From positions 124,001-188,000 of the forward strand of contig CAVQZC010000013.1 of NCBI GenBank assembly GCA_963718315.1: DNA of 64,000 nucleotides, written 5' to 3'. Position numbers and translations under genes: made by a program. Below are positions 9,583 to 18,754 of the stretch, piece after piece. The DNA comes from CAVQZC01 sp963718315 (GTDB lineage Bacteria; Actinomycetota; Thermoleophilia; Gaiellales; JAICJC01). Numbering within the stretch: position 1 is the stretch's first letter; every line of letters begins with the position of its first letter. The notes under the pieces are model-generated. The model saw only the letters and a program-made list of their open reading frames with translations. It was not told the DNA's origin and made no database searches.

Positions 9583-10649
9583 TCCGCGGCGGCGGCCGCC
9601 AGCTGGCGCCGGCGATCCTCGGCCGCAAGGGCGTCGGTGAAGTCCCGCAGCGACCCGGCCAGCACGGAGTCGAGGTTGTGGACGGTCAGGCCGATCCGGT
9701 GGTCGGTGACCCGGTTCTGCGGGAAGTTGTAGGTGCGGATCTTCTCCGAGCGCTCGCCGCTCCCGATCTGCGAGAGCCGGGCGGCGGACGCCTCCTGCTC
9801 GGCCCGCTCGCGCTCCAGCTCGTAGAGCCGCGCGCGCAGGATCTTCATCGCCCGCTCCTTGTTCTGGAGCTGCGATCGCTCGTCCTGGCAGGTGACCACC
9901 AGCCCGGTCGGCAGGTGGGTGATGCGCACCGCCGAGTCGGTCGTGTTGACCGACTGGCCGCCGTGCCCACCGGAGCGGTAGACGTCGATCCGCAGGTCGT
10001 TGGGGTTGACCTCCACGTCCAGATCCTCGGCCTCGGGCAGCACGGCCACGGTGGCGGTCGAGGTGTGGATGCGGCCCTGCGACTCCGTTGCCGGGACGCG
10101 CTGGACGCGGTGCACCCCGCTCTCGTACTTGAACTGGGAGTAGGCCCCGTCGCCCCGCACCTCGAAGGCGAGCTCCTTGAAGCCGCCGGCGTCACCGCCG
10201 CTCGAGGTCAGCACCTCGGTCTTGAACCCCTGCTGCTGGGCATAGCGGGAGAGCATCTCGAACAGGTCGCCGGCAAACAGGGCCGCCTCGTCACCGCCGG
10301 TGCCGGCCCGCACCTCGACGATGACGTCCTTCTCGTCGGCCGGGTCGGACTCGAGCATCTCCACCCGGATCTCCTCCTCCAGCCCGGGCAGGGCGTCACG
10401 CGCCGCGGTGAGCTGCTCCTGGGCGAGCCCGCGGATGTCCGGGTCGGCGTCGGACAGCATCTCCTGCGCGTCCGCCTGCTGCGCAGTCAGCTCACGCCAC
10501 CGCACCGCCAGCTCGTGCGCGTGGGCAAGGCGCTTGTGCCGGCGGGCAAGCTCGGCGTAACGGCGCTGGTCTGCGATCAGCTCCGGGTCGCCGAGCTGCT
10601 GCTCGATCTCGGCATAGCTGCGCTCGATCTCTGCGATCAGGGGTTCCAT
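9579..10649 (-). CDS. prfA: Peptide chain release factor 1
   Basis: 356 residues from the ATG at 10647-10649. RF1 reads UAA and UAG and releases the peptide. The anticodon-mimicking tripeptide PAT is in HRVQRVPATESQGRIHTS, which marks RF1 rather than RF2 (SPF). The peptidyl-tRNA hydrolysis motif GGQ is in YRSGGHGGQSVNTTDSAVRI. The C-terminal LxxRLYE and QNRVTDHRI blocks are also present. The open frame extends upstream, but only as a shadow of the DUF1385 gene. Confidence 0.98.
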   Translation of the reverse strand: MEPLIAEIERSYAEIEQQLGDPELIADQRRYAELARRHKRLAHAHELAVRWRELTAQQADAQEMLSDADPDIRGLAQEQLTAARDALPGLEEEIRVEMLESDPADEKDVIVEVRAGTGGDEAALFAGDLFEMLSRYAQQQGFKTEVLTSSGGDAGGFKELAFEVRGDGAYSQFKYESGVHRVQRVPATESQGRIHTSTATVAVLPEAEDLDVEVNPNDLRIDVYRSGGHGGQSVNTTDSAVRITHLPTGLVVTCQDERSQLQNKERAMKILRARLYELERERAEQEASAARLSQIGSGERSEKIRTYNFPQNRVTDHRIGLTVHNLDSVLAGSLRDFTDALAAEDRRRQLAAAAAE

Positions 10650-10687
10650 CAGGCCTGGGAGGATAGTGACCTGGGAGCCTGCGGGCT

Positions 10688-11602
10688 CTACGCCATGACT
10701 TCGACGCGTGCGGACGTGCCCGCTGTGCGGGCCTCCGCGTCGAGTGCGTCGAGCAGCGCGGCGATCGAGACCTCGACCTGGTCGTCGGTCGGTTCGCGCG
10801 TGGTCAGTGCCTGCAGCCACAGGCCCGGCGCGAGCAGCGCCCGTACGAGCCGGTTGTCGGCGTGCTTGCTGCCGAAGCGGATGAACTCGTAGGCCAGGCC
10901 CGCGATCACCGGCAGCAGCAGGATGCGAGAGCCGACCATCACCATCCAGTTGTGACGTCCGACGATCGCGAAGACGAACACCGCGATCACCATCACCCAC
11001 AGCAGGAACGCCGTCCCGCAGCGGAGGTGGATCTTGGAGTACATCTGGACCTTCTCGGGCGTCAGCTCGGAGCCGTCCTCGTAGGCGTTGATCGCCTTGT
11101 GCTCGGCGGCGTGGTACTGGAAGACCCGGCGCAGATCGGGGATCAGCGAGATCAGGGCCAGATAGCCGATCAGCAGCGAGACGCGGATCACTCCCTCGAT
11201 GACCACGAAGGCGCCGGTGTTGTGGATCGGCAGCAGGTCGGTGAGCACGACCGGCGACACCTTGAACAGGAGCACCGTGAAGAGGATCGCCATACCGAAC
11301 GCGATGGCGAGCTGGCCCTTGGTCAGCTCCGCCGCGTCCTCGGCCTCGGCGTCTCCGTCCCCGGCCTGGTAGTTGGCCGACACGGCCAGTGCGCGGAAGC
11401 CAATCGCCAGCGACTCGCCCAGCGCGACCACGCCGCGGACCAGCGGCAGGCGCAGCCAGCGGCGCCGGAGCGCAGCCGAGTTGACGGGTCGAGACAGACA
11501 GGCAACGTCGCCGGCCGGCGTCCGCACCGCGACCGACCACGAGCTGGGAGTGCGCATCATCACGCCCTCCAGCACCGCTTGCCCACCAACGTTGGCGCTC
11601 AT
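10688..11602 (-). CDS. DUF1385 (YqhQ-like) membrane protein
   Basis: 304 residues from the ATG at 11600-11602. The N-terminal NVGGQAVLEGVMMRTPSSWSVAVR is the DUF1385 hallmark, as is FQYHAAEHKAINAYEDG (about residue 170), with a conserved His/Glu cluster that could bind metal. About four hydrophobic helices follow (about 105-125, 135-155, 205-225 and 230-250). The function of the family is unknown. In many Gram-positive bacteria the gene sits beside rpmE and prfA, as here. Confidence 0.9.
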   Translation of the reverse strand: MSANVGGQAVLEGVMMRTPSSWSVAVRTPAGDVACLSRPVNSAALRRRWLRLPLVRGVVALGESLAIGFRALAVSANYQAGDGDAEAEDAAELTKGQLAIAFGMAILFTVLLFKVSPVVLTDLLPIHNTGAFVVIEGVIRVSLLIGYLALISLIPDLRRVFQYHAAEHKAINAYEDGSELTPEKVQMYSKIHLRCGTAFLLWVMVIAVFVFAIVGRHNWMVMVGSRILLLPVIAGLAYEFIRFGSKHADNRLVRALLAPGLWLQALTTREPTDDQVEVSIAALLDALDAEARTAGTSARVEVMA

Positions 11603-11675
11603 TGGCTCACGACCATCGTGGGTTCGTTGTCGGCACGGCGGGCCCCCGCAATGAGCGGTTTGTCGATGGAGCGGA

Positions 11676-11888
11676 TCAGGCGGTTGTGCCCGACCGCGCC
11701 TGGCGGCGTCGGAAGCGCTCAACACGGCCGCCGGTGTCGACCAGCTTCTGCTTCCCCGTGTAGAAGGGGTGGCATTCGGAGCAGATCTCAACGGTCAGCT
11801 CGGGCTTGGTCGCCCGGGTGAGAAACTCGTTGCCGCACGAGCAATGCACCCGCGCAACGACGTAGTCAGGATGGATTTCAGGCTTCAT
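11676..11888 (-). CDS. rpmE: 50S ribosomal protein L31 (zinc-binding type)
   Basis: 70 residues from the ATG at 11886-11888. It begins MKPEIHPDYVVARVHCSCGN. Four cysteines (CSCG and CSEC) form the zinc site of the C+ L31 type, which in other bacteria is replaced by a Cys-free paralogue when zinc is short. The GKQKLVDTGGRVERFRRR block is the rRNA-binding C-terminus. The gene leads the rpmE-DUF1385-prfA-prmC run. Confidence 0.97.
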   Translation of the reverse strand: MKPEIHPDYVVARVHCSCGNEFLTRATKPELTVEICSECHPFYTGKQKLVDTGGRVERFRRRQARSGTTA

Positions 11889-11892
11889 AGAC

Positions 11893-12924
11893 TCACTGTA
11901 GCAGGGGCGCCAAGCGCTCAACCGCGCGGTCCACGTCGTCCTGCGAAACGTCGAGGTGGGTGACGAACCGCACCACCGAATCGCTCAGCGAGGCACACCA
12001 GACTCCCGCGTCCGCGAACTCCGCGACCAGCGCCGGCGCGGACTCCCCCTCGCCGGTTCGCGCGAGCACGATGTTCGTCTCAACGGCGGTAGGTTCGGTC
12101 TGCAGCCGCCGGTGCCCGGCCAGCCCCTCGGCCAACCGCCTGGCGTTTGCGTGGTCGTCGGCCAGCCGCTCCCGATGATGGTGAAGTGCGTGCAGGGCGC
12201 CGGCGGCGATGATCCCGGCCTGCCGCATCCCACCGCCGAACAGCTTCCGGTTGCGGCGGGCGAGCGTGATCGTGTCGGCATCCGAGACCACGGCCGACCC
12301 GACCGGAGCGCCGAGCCCCTTCGAGAAGCACACCGAGATCGAGTCGACGTCACGCACCAGCTCGGCCGGCGGACGGCCGGTGGCCACGGCCGCGTTCCAC
12401 AGCCGTGCCCCGTCGACGTGGAGCCGCCAACCCTGGCCGTGGACGAAGGCCGCCAGCTCCGACAGCCGCTCGTCGGGGTAGACGAGTCCGCCGAGCTCGC
12501 CGACCGTGTTCTCGACGCAGACAAGGCTCTGGCGGGCGGTGTGGACGTCGTCCGGGTCGCGCAGCAGCGTGCGCAGCACCACCGGGTCGAGAACGCCCCG
12601 CTCCCCCGCCACCGTCCGCGTCTGGACGCCGGCCAGCACGGCAGCGCCGCCCTGCTCGTGGACGACGATGTGGGCCAGCTCGTGGACCATGATCTCGTCC
12701 CCGGGCCGGGTCTGGCTGCGCACCGACACCAGGTTGCCCATCGCTCCCGACGGGACGTACACCGCCGCCTCCTTGCCCAGCAGCTCCGCGACCTCGCGCT
12801 CGAGCGCGATCACGGTCGGGTCGTCGCCCCAGACGTCGTCGCCGACGTCGGCCTCGGCCATCGCCCGGCGCATCGCCAGCGTGGGGCGGGTGACGGTGTC
12901 TGAGCGAAGGTCGATCGGCTGCAC
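11893..12924 (-). CDS. ltaE: Low-specificity L-threonine aldolase (beta-eliminating PLP enzyme)
   Basis: 343 residues from a GTG at 12922-12924. It cleaves L-threonine or allo-threonine to glycine and acetaldehyde. The protein starts IDLRSDTVTRPTLAMRRAMA, the usual N-terminus. The YVPSGAMGNLVSV cofactor region, HVDGARLWNA (PLP-ring aspartate) and the PLP lysine in SVCFSKGLGAPVGSAVV are visible. I chose the GTG because TATATT lies 8 bases upstream, a leaderless arrangement, and because longer forms would run across the divergent DUF1272 gene. Confidence 0.93.
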   Translation of the reverse strand: MQPIDLRSDTVTRPTLAMRRAMAEADVGDDVWGDDPTVIALEREVAELLGKEAAVYVPSGAMGNLVSVRSQTRPGDEIMVHELAHIVVHEQGGAAVLAGVQTRTVAGERGVLDPVVLRTLLRDPDDVHTARQSLVCVENTVGELGGLVYPDERLSELAAFVHGQGWRLHVDGARLWNAAVATGRPPAELVRDVDSISVCFSKGLGAPVGSAVVSDADTITLARRNRKLFGGGMRQAGIIAAGALHALHHHRERLADDHANARRLAEGLAGHRRLQTEPTAVETNIVLARTGEGESAPALVAEFADAGVWCASLSDSVVRFVTHLDVSQDDVDRAVERLAPLLQ

Positions 12925-12932
12925 GGGCGGAC

Positions 12933-12940
12933 AATATAGA
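12933..12940. promoter_or_regulatory. Shared, overlapping -10 boxes of two divergent genes
   Basis: The 25-base gap between ltaE (minus) and the DUF1272 gene (plus) has one A+T-rich patch. It reads TATATT on the minus strand (12938-12933, 8 bases before the ltaE GTG) and TATAGA on the plus strand (12935-12940, 9 bases before the ATG at 12950). Both spacings put the transcription start at or next to the start codon. Confidence 0.5.
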
Positions 12941-12949
12941 GTCACTGCC

Positions 12950-13129
12950 ATGCTGGAGATGCGACCCAACTGCGAGCGATGCAGCGCCCCGCTCCCGCAC
13001 GATGCCGCCGCCACGATCTGCAGCTTCGAGTGCACCTTCTGCGTGAGCTGCGCCGCGCACATGGACCACCGCTGCCCCAACTGCGGCGGCGAGCTGGTCA
13101 CTCGACCTCGCCGCGCCGCCACGGGTTAG
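12950..13129 (+). CDS. DUF1272 family small zinc-ribbon-like protein
   Basis: 59 residues, starting MLEMRPNCERCSAPLPHD and ending GGELVTRPRRAATG. It contains eight cysteines, mostly as CxxC pairs (CERC, CSFECTFC, CVSC, CPNC), and strongly resembles DUF1272 (MLEMRPNCE..CSFECTFC..CPNCGGEL). Probably a small cytosolic metal-binding protein of unknown function. The ATG overlaps an ATG of the opposite strand, and a shared -10 suggests a leaderless transcript. Nine bases separate its stop from the ETF-QO start, so the two may be co-transcribed. Confidence 0.88.
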   Translation: MLEMRPNCERCSAPLPHDAAATICSFECTFCVSCAAHMDHRCPNCGGELVTRPRRAATG

Positions 13130-13138
13130 GATCCCGCG

Positions 13139-14836
13139 ATGTCGCGGAGACCGTCGGATTATCGGCCCCCGGTTCGCGTCGGAGAGTTCGTGTCGGAACC
13201 GGAAGCGGGCCCCGACGAGCGCATCGACGTCGGCGCGCTGTTCGTGGGTGGGGGCCCGGCAGGGCTGGCCGGCGCCGTGCGCCTGGGCCAGCTGCTGGCC
13301 GAGGATCCGGAGACCGCCGAGCGCCTGGGCGAGACCCCGATCGCGCTGGTCGACAAGGGCCGGCTGGTCGGCAACCACCTGCTGTCCGGCGCCGTCGTCA
13401 ACCCGTCGGCGCTGCGTGACCTGCTGCCGGACACCGATCCCGCCTCGCTGCCCGGCTGTTACGGGCCGGTCAAGAAGGAAGCCGTGTACGTCATGCGGCA
13501 CGGGTACGAGCTACGGATCCCGACGCCGCCACCCTTCCACAACAAGGGCAACCTGGTCTTCTCGGTCAGCCGGCTGGGTCGCCACCTGGCAGAGTTGGCC
13601 GAGGAGCTCGGCGTGATGGTGCTGCCCGAGACCGACGCCCAGAAGCTGCTGGTGTCCGGCGACGCCGTGCGCGGCATCCGTACCGGCGACAAGGGCCTGG
13701 GCCGGGAGGGCGAGCCGCTGAGCACGTACGAGCCCGGGGTCGAGATCCACGCGCAGGCCACCATCCTCTCCGAGGGAACGCAGGGCCACCTGGCCGGCGC
13801 CGCCATCGAGCGGTTCGCGCTGCAGGGCCGCTACCCGCAGGTGTGGAGCCTGGGAGTCAAGGAGGTCTGGCGGGTGCCCAGGCCGCTCGGCCGGGTGATG
13901 CACACGCTCGGCTGGCCGTTCCGGCTGTCGGGGAAGTGGCGCGAGGTCGGCGGCAGCTGGATCTACCCGATGGGCAGCGACATGATCTCGCTGGGGCTGG
14001 TCTGCGGCCTCGACTACCGAGACACCAGCCTGTCGATGCACGACATGCTGCAGCTGTTCAAGACGCACCCGCTGATCTCAGACCTGCTGAAGGGCGGCGA
14101 GCGGATCGGCTGGGGCGCAAAGACGATCCCTGAAGGCGGGTATCTGTCGATTCCCTCCCAGCTCGCGGTGCCGGGGGCGATGCTGACCGGCGACAGCGCC
14201 GGCTTCGTGAACGTGCCCAAGCTGAAGGGCGTGCACTACGCGATGCGCTCCGGCATGCTCGCCGCCGAGACGTTGTACGAGCAGCTCAAGGCGGGTGCGG
14301 ATCCGCAGGCGGAGGGAGCGCTCGACGGCTACGACCGCCGCATCCGCAGCAGCCACATCGCCAGCGACCTGCGGAGGGTGCGCAACATGCGTCAGGCGCT
14401 GGGCAGGGGATTCTTCGCGGGCGGCCCGGTCGTCAGCATGATGGACATCACCCGCGGCGCGTTCCCGCCAGGCAACTGGAGCTACCACCGCGACGCCGAG
14501 GGCGACCTCGCCGACGGCAAGCGAACATACCCCGCGCCGGACGGGAAGCTGACATTCGACAAGCTGTCCAGCGTCTTCCTGTCGGGCAACCGCAGCCGCG
14601 ACGACCAGCCGAATCACATCAGGATCGCCGAGCGCGTCCCCCGCGAGGTGGCTGAGGCATGGGTGGCGATGTGCCCGGCCGCCGTTTACGAGATCGGCGA
14701 TGCTGTCGAAGGCGACCCCACCGTCGAGGTCAAGATGACGCCCAGCAACTGCGTGCAGTGCGGTGCGATCACCGCAAAGGGCGGGCGTCTCACGCCGCCC
14801 GAGGGCGGCAGCGGCCCCGAGTACACGCTGATGTAG
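13139..14836 (+). CDS. Electron-transfer flavoprotein:ubiquinone oxidoreductase-like protein
   Basis: 565 residues. It should pass electrons from reduced ETF to the membrane quinone. The FAD Rossmann motif is LFVGGGPAGLAGAVRL (about 34-49), and GDSAGFVNVPKLKGVHYAM is the family FAD/quinone region. The C-terminal ferredoxin-like part has CPAAVYE and NCVQC but then GAIT, where canonical ETF-QO has KTC. The stretch from the second Cys of CVQC to PEGG is also about four residues shorter than usual. So one of four [4Fe-4S] ligands appears missing. The frame is clean here, so this is not the indel seen in other genes. ETF genes lie downstream on the other strand. Confidence 0.88.
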   Translation: MSRRPSDYRPPVRVGEFVSEPEAGPDERIDVGALFVGGGPAGLAGAVRLGQLLAEDPETAERLGETPIALVDKGRLVGNHLLSGAVVNPSALRDLLPDTDPASLPGCYGPVKKEAVYVMRHGYELRIPTPPPFHNKGNLVFSVSRLGRHLAELAEELGVMVLPETDAQKLLVSGDAVRGIRTGDKGLGREGEPLSTYEPGVEIHAQATILSEGTQGHLAGAAIERFALQGRYPQVWSLGVKEVWRVPRPLGRVMHTLGWPFRLSGKWREVGGSWIYPMGSDMISLGLVCGLDYRDTSLSMHDMLQLFKTHPLISDLLKGGERIGWGAKTIPEGGYLSIPSQLAVPGAMLTGDSAGFVNVPKLKGVHYAMRSGMLAAETLYEQLKAGADPQAEGALDGYDRRIRSSHIASDLRRVRNMRQALGRGFFAGGPVVSMMDITRGAFPPGNWSYHRDAEGDLADGKRTYPAPDGKLTFDKLSSVFLSGNRSRDDQPNHIRIAERVPREVAEAWVAMCPAAVYEIGDAVEGDPTVEVKMTPSNCVQCGAITAKGGRLTPPEGGSGPEYTLM

Positions 14837-14863
14837 CCGACGCGAGCGGGCCGGGGGACGGGC

Positions 14864-14900
14864 GGCCGGTATCGAGAGGGGGAACACGCACCGGCCTTTT
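14864..14900 (+). terminator. Intrinsic-type terminator after the ETF-QO gene
   Basis: GGCCGGT (14864-14870) and ACCGGCC (14890-14896) form a perfect 7-bp stem with a 19-base loop, followed by TTTT (14897-14900), 28 bases after the stop codon. The large loop makes it weaker than the trp attenuator. Confidence 0.55.
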
Positions 14901-15032
14901 CCTAGGCTACCCGACCCCCGCCCGCTCACGATCGACTGCGACCGCATGGCGGCCGGCACCGAGAAATCCTTACCGGGAAGTGTACGCGATCCGGTGAAGG
15001 ACTGGTGCTCGTGCCAATGCCAGGCGTGCGGG

Positions 15033-15569
15033 CTACTCGGCGACTGGGACCATCGACGCCCGGCGGTCGAGCGACCGCGCCAGCGTCACCGTCCACGCCG
15101 GGTAGGCGAAGAGCGAGACCACCACGCCGACACCCCAGAGGCTGTCGTAGCCCGAGGCGATACCGACGATGGTCACTATCAAGGCGCCGCCTGCGATCAC
15201 ACCGAGAATCCGCAGCCGCCTGTCGTCGAGCCCGGCGGATTGACCGATCACCCAGAGTCCGATCAGCGCTGCGCCGGTTCCGATGACCCAGGCCGGCGCC
15301 GCGGCGATCGGCCCCAGGACGATCGAGACCGCGATCGCTGCCGAGCCGATCCAGCCGCAGGCGGCGATCGGCAACGGCGTGCGAAGCAGTCGGCGCAGCG
15401 AGGTCGACATTGCGACGACCGAGACCACCCAGGCCAGCAGCGCCCCGCCGCGGAGGGCGTAGGCGTCCGTGATCGCCCCCACCAGGTAGACCATCCACGC
15501 GGCAGCGGCGATCCATGCGGCGATGATGGTTACCTCGGCCGAGAATTCGGTCAGGTTGTCGGTGGTCAC
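15033..15569 (-). CDS. Hypothetical polytopic membrane protein
   Basis: 178 residues with about six hydrophobic helices of about 20 residues (around 14-30, 44-54, 65-85, 90-108, 122-140 and 145-162), short polar loops (RRLLRTP, GLDDRRLR) and a C-terminal RSLDRRASMVPVAE. I do not recognise a family. It stands alone between a terminator from the left and the ETF genes on the right. Codon use matches its neighbours and no signal peptide is evident. Confidence 0.6.
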   Translation of the reverse strand: MTTDNLTEFSAEVTIIAAWIAAAAWMVYLVGAITDAYALRGGALLAWVVSVVAMSTSLRRLLRTPLPIAACGWIGSAAIAVSIVLGPIAAAPAWVIGTGAALIGLWVIGQSAGLDDRRLRILGVIAGGALIVTIVGIASGYDSLWGVGVVVSLFAYPAWTVTLARSLDRRASMVPVAE

Positions 15570-15683
15570 AACGCCATTATCCCGTGTTCCCGACCATTTG
15601 GGGCGCTTGACCGGTGTGATGTCGGTAAAGATTCGGTACGAATGGACGTGTAATTCGTCCGGTACCGGCCGCTACGGGCGCAT

Positions 15684-16643
15684 CTAGCTTCTTCGCGCAG
15701 CGATCGCTTCTGCGAGCTTGGGAACGACGGTGAGCGCGTCGCCCACCACGCCCAGGTCGGCAAACTCGAAGATCGGGGCGTTCGCGTCCTTGTTGATCGC
15801 GATGATCGTGCCCGAGTTGGCCATGCCGACCTTGTGCTGGATCGCGCCGGAGATGCCGCAGGCGACGTACAGCTTCGGGGATACCGTCTTGCCGGTCTGG
15901 CCGACCTGCATCGAGTACGGCACCCAGCCGGCGTCGACGACCGCGCGCGTCGCCGCCACCTCGCCACCCAGCGCCTTCGCCAGCTGCTCGACGACCGGCA
16001 GGTTCTCCGGCCCGCCGAGCCCGCGGCCGAACGCGACCAGCACGTCGGCCTCGGTGATGTCGACACCACCCGTCTCGGCCTCCTCGCGGCCGGCGAGCGT
16101 GGCCGCCTTCGACCAGTCCTGCACCGTCGCCGAGACCCGCTCGACCGCCGCCTGACCACTACCTGTTGCCTCAGCAGCGAATGCATTGGCGCGGGCCAGG
16201 GCGATCGCCGGCGTGCCGGCAAACGTCGACTCGACCATCACCGTGTCGCCCAGGGCCGGCCGGATGGCGATCAGCTCGTCGCCCTCCACCCGCACCTCGG
16301 TCGCCTCACACGCGATGCCGGCACCCAGCCTCGCGGCCAGGCCTGCGGCGACGTCGGCCGAGACAACACCTGCTCCAAACAGCGCGGCGTCGGCCTCGCG
16401 CGCGTGCGGCTCGAGCGCGTCGACCAGCGGCTGGGGAAGCCCGTCTGCGAACGCGGCGTCGTCGGCGACCAGCACCTTCGAGGCGCCGTAGGCACCGAGA
16501 CCCGCGGCCCAGCCGTCGTCAAGACCCTGGCCGGCCACGAAGGCAACGGTCTCGCCGCCCAGGCCGGCAGCGGCCACCAGGGCGCCAAGGCTGTTGGGCG
16601 CGAACTCGCCGTCGTCGTGGTGGACGTATACGAGCGTCCGCAT
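15684..16643 (-). CDS. etfA: Electron transfer flavoprotein subunit alpha
   Basis: 319 residues. With EtfB it forms the soluble FAD heterodimer that collects electrons from acyl-CoA dehydrogenases. The C-terminal FAD-binding signature is VGQTGKTVSPKLYVACGISGAIQH, followed by MANSGTIIAINKDANAPIFEFADLGVVGD, both classical. The start ATG is directly next to the etfB stop. A plausible partner is the ETF-QO-like gene at 13139. Confidence 0.97.
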   Translation of the reverse strand: MRTLVYVHHDDGEFAPNSLGALVAAAGLGGETVAFVAGQGLDDGWAAGLGAYGASKVLVADDAAFADGLPQPLVDALEPHAREADAALFGAGVVSADVAAGLAARLGAGIACEATEVRVEGDELIAIRPALGDTVMVESTFAGTPAIALARANAFAAEATGSGQAAVERVSATVQDWSKAATLAGREEAETGGVDITEADVLVAFGRGLGGPENLPVVEQLAKALGGEVAATRAVVDAGWVPYSMQVGQTGKTVSPKLYVACGISGAIQHKVGMANSGTIIAINKDANAPIFEFADLGVVGDALTVVPKLAEAIAARRS

Positions 16644-17429
16644 CTAGACCACGCCCCTCTCGGCCAGAAACTCAACGACCGCAGGCACCGAGTCTCCGCC
16701 GGCGTCCTCGAGCCGGCGACCCGGCTCCTTGGCAGGCGGCGGCGACACCGAGCGCACCACCGACCGCGCACCGGCCTCCCCCACCTGCGACGCGTCAATG
16801 CCGGCGTCTGCAGCCGAGATCGTGTCGAGCGGCTTCTTCTTGGCTCCCATGATCGCCTTGATCGAGGGCAGCCGGGCGGTGTTGATCGCGTCGGACACCG
16901 AGATCACCGCGGGCAACGGCGCCTCGACCACGTCGTAACCGTGCTCCGTCTGGCGCTTCGCCCGGATCCGGCCGTTGCCGACCTCGAGGTGGGCGACCTG
17001 CGTCACCAGCGGGCGCTTCAGGTGATCGGCCACAGCAGCGGCCATCACGTAGCAGTCGGCGTCCGCAGCCTGCTGGCCGAGGATGACCAGCTCGGCGTCC
17101 TGCTTCTCGAGCACGGCGGCCAGCGCGCGGGCGGTGCCGACGATGTCGGAGCCGGCGAGGCTGTCGTCGGTCAGCAGCACGGCGCGGTCGGCGCCCAGCG
17201 CCAGCGCCTTGGCCAGCGGCCGTTGCGCGCTCGGCGGCCCCATGCACACGGCGACGATCTCGTCGACCGGCTGGCCGCCCTCGCGGATGCGGATTGCCTC
17301 CTCGAGGCCATGGGTGTCGAACGGGTTCAGCTCGCTGTCGCCCGAGCGGTCGAGCCGCTTCGTCGCGGGGTCGATCCGCTTGGCCGACGTCGCGCTCGGC
17401 ACTTCCTTCACACAGACTGCGATCTTCAC
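16644..17429 (-). CDS. etfB: Electron transfer flavoprotein subunit beta
   Basis: 261 residues from a GTG at 17427-17429, preceded by AGGAGG on the minus strand. It starts VKIAVCVKEVPSATSAKRID. The AMP-binding and ETF-interaction parts are visible: SELNPFDTHGLEEAIRIREG, LALGADRAVLLTD, LVILGQQAADAD and the recognition loop LPSIKAIMGAKKKPLD. It is 25 bases downstream of an enoyl-CoA hydratase gene, so an acyl-CoA oxidation operon is likely. Confidence 0.97.
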   Translation of the reverse strand: MKIAVCVKEVPSATSAKRIDPATKRLDRSGDSELNPFDTHGLEEAIRIREGGQPVDEIVAVCMGPPSAQRPLAKALALGADRAVLLTDDSLAGSDIVGTARALAAVLEKQDAELVILGQQAADADCYVMAAAVADHLKRPLVTQVAHLEVGNGRIRAKRQTEHGYDVVEAPLPAVISVSDAINTARLPSIKAIMGAKKKPLDTISAADAGIDASQVGEAGARSVVRSVSPPPAKEPGRRLEDAGGDSVPAVVEFLAERGVV

Positions 17430-17454
17430 GTTTGCATTGCCTCCTGAAGCAACT

Positions 17455-18230
<776 letters not shown>

Positions 18231-18231
<1 letters not shown>

Positions 18232-18626
18232 CAGGACGCCAGCCGCTCTCGAAGGAAGTCCACGATCTGAGCAGTCGGGGCTCCCGGGGTGTAGACCTCG
18301 GCGACCCCCAGCCGCTTCAGCTCGGCGATGTCGTCGGTCGGGATCGTCCCGCCGACCACCACCAGCACGTCCCCGGCGTCGTTGGAGGCCAGTAGGTCGA
18401 GGATTCGCGGCACCAGGGTCATGTGAGCTCCGGACAGGATCGAGAGGCCGACCGCGTCGGCATCCTCCTGGATCGCCGTCTCGACGATCTGCTCGGGCGT
18501 CTGGTGCAGGCCGGTGTAGATCACCTCCATGCCCGCGTCGCGCAGGGTGCGGGCGATGATCTTGGCGCCGCGATCGTGGCCGTCCAGGCCCGGCTTCGCG
18601 ACAACGACACGGATCCGGTGGCTCAT
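18231..18626 (-). CDS. B12-binding small subunit of an acyl-CoA mutase
   Basis: 131 residues, only the cobalamin-binding Rossmann domain. The base-off/His-on motif DxHxxG is DGHDRG at residues 15-20, with H17 as the lower cobalt ligand. VGLSILSGAHM and VVVGGTIP are the other binding loops. A separate B12 subunit of this size fits isobutyryl-CoA mutase IcmB or archaeal/actinobacterial split methylmalonyl-CoA mutases. The catalytic subunit is at 19406-21025 with a HAD gene between them. Confidence 0.93.
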
Positions 18627-18754
18627 CGAGGCGAGTCTACCGGGGGGCGGGCGGCGGGTGCGCCGTGCCGCCTGGGTCGCAGTCAGACCCGTGGGCGGCG
18701 GGGCTTGGCCTTGGTGGGAGCGTTTCGGGCGGGGCAGCGTCTTCGGCAGCTCCG

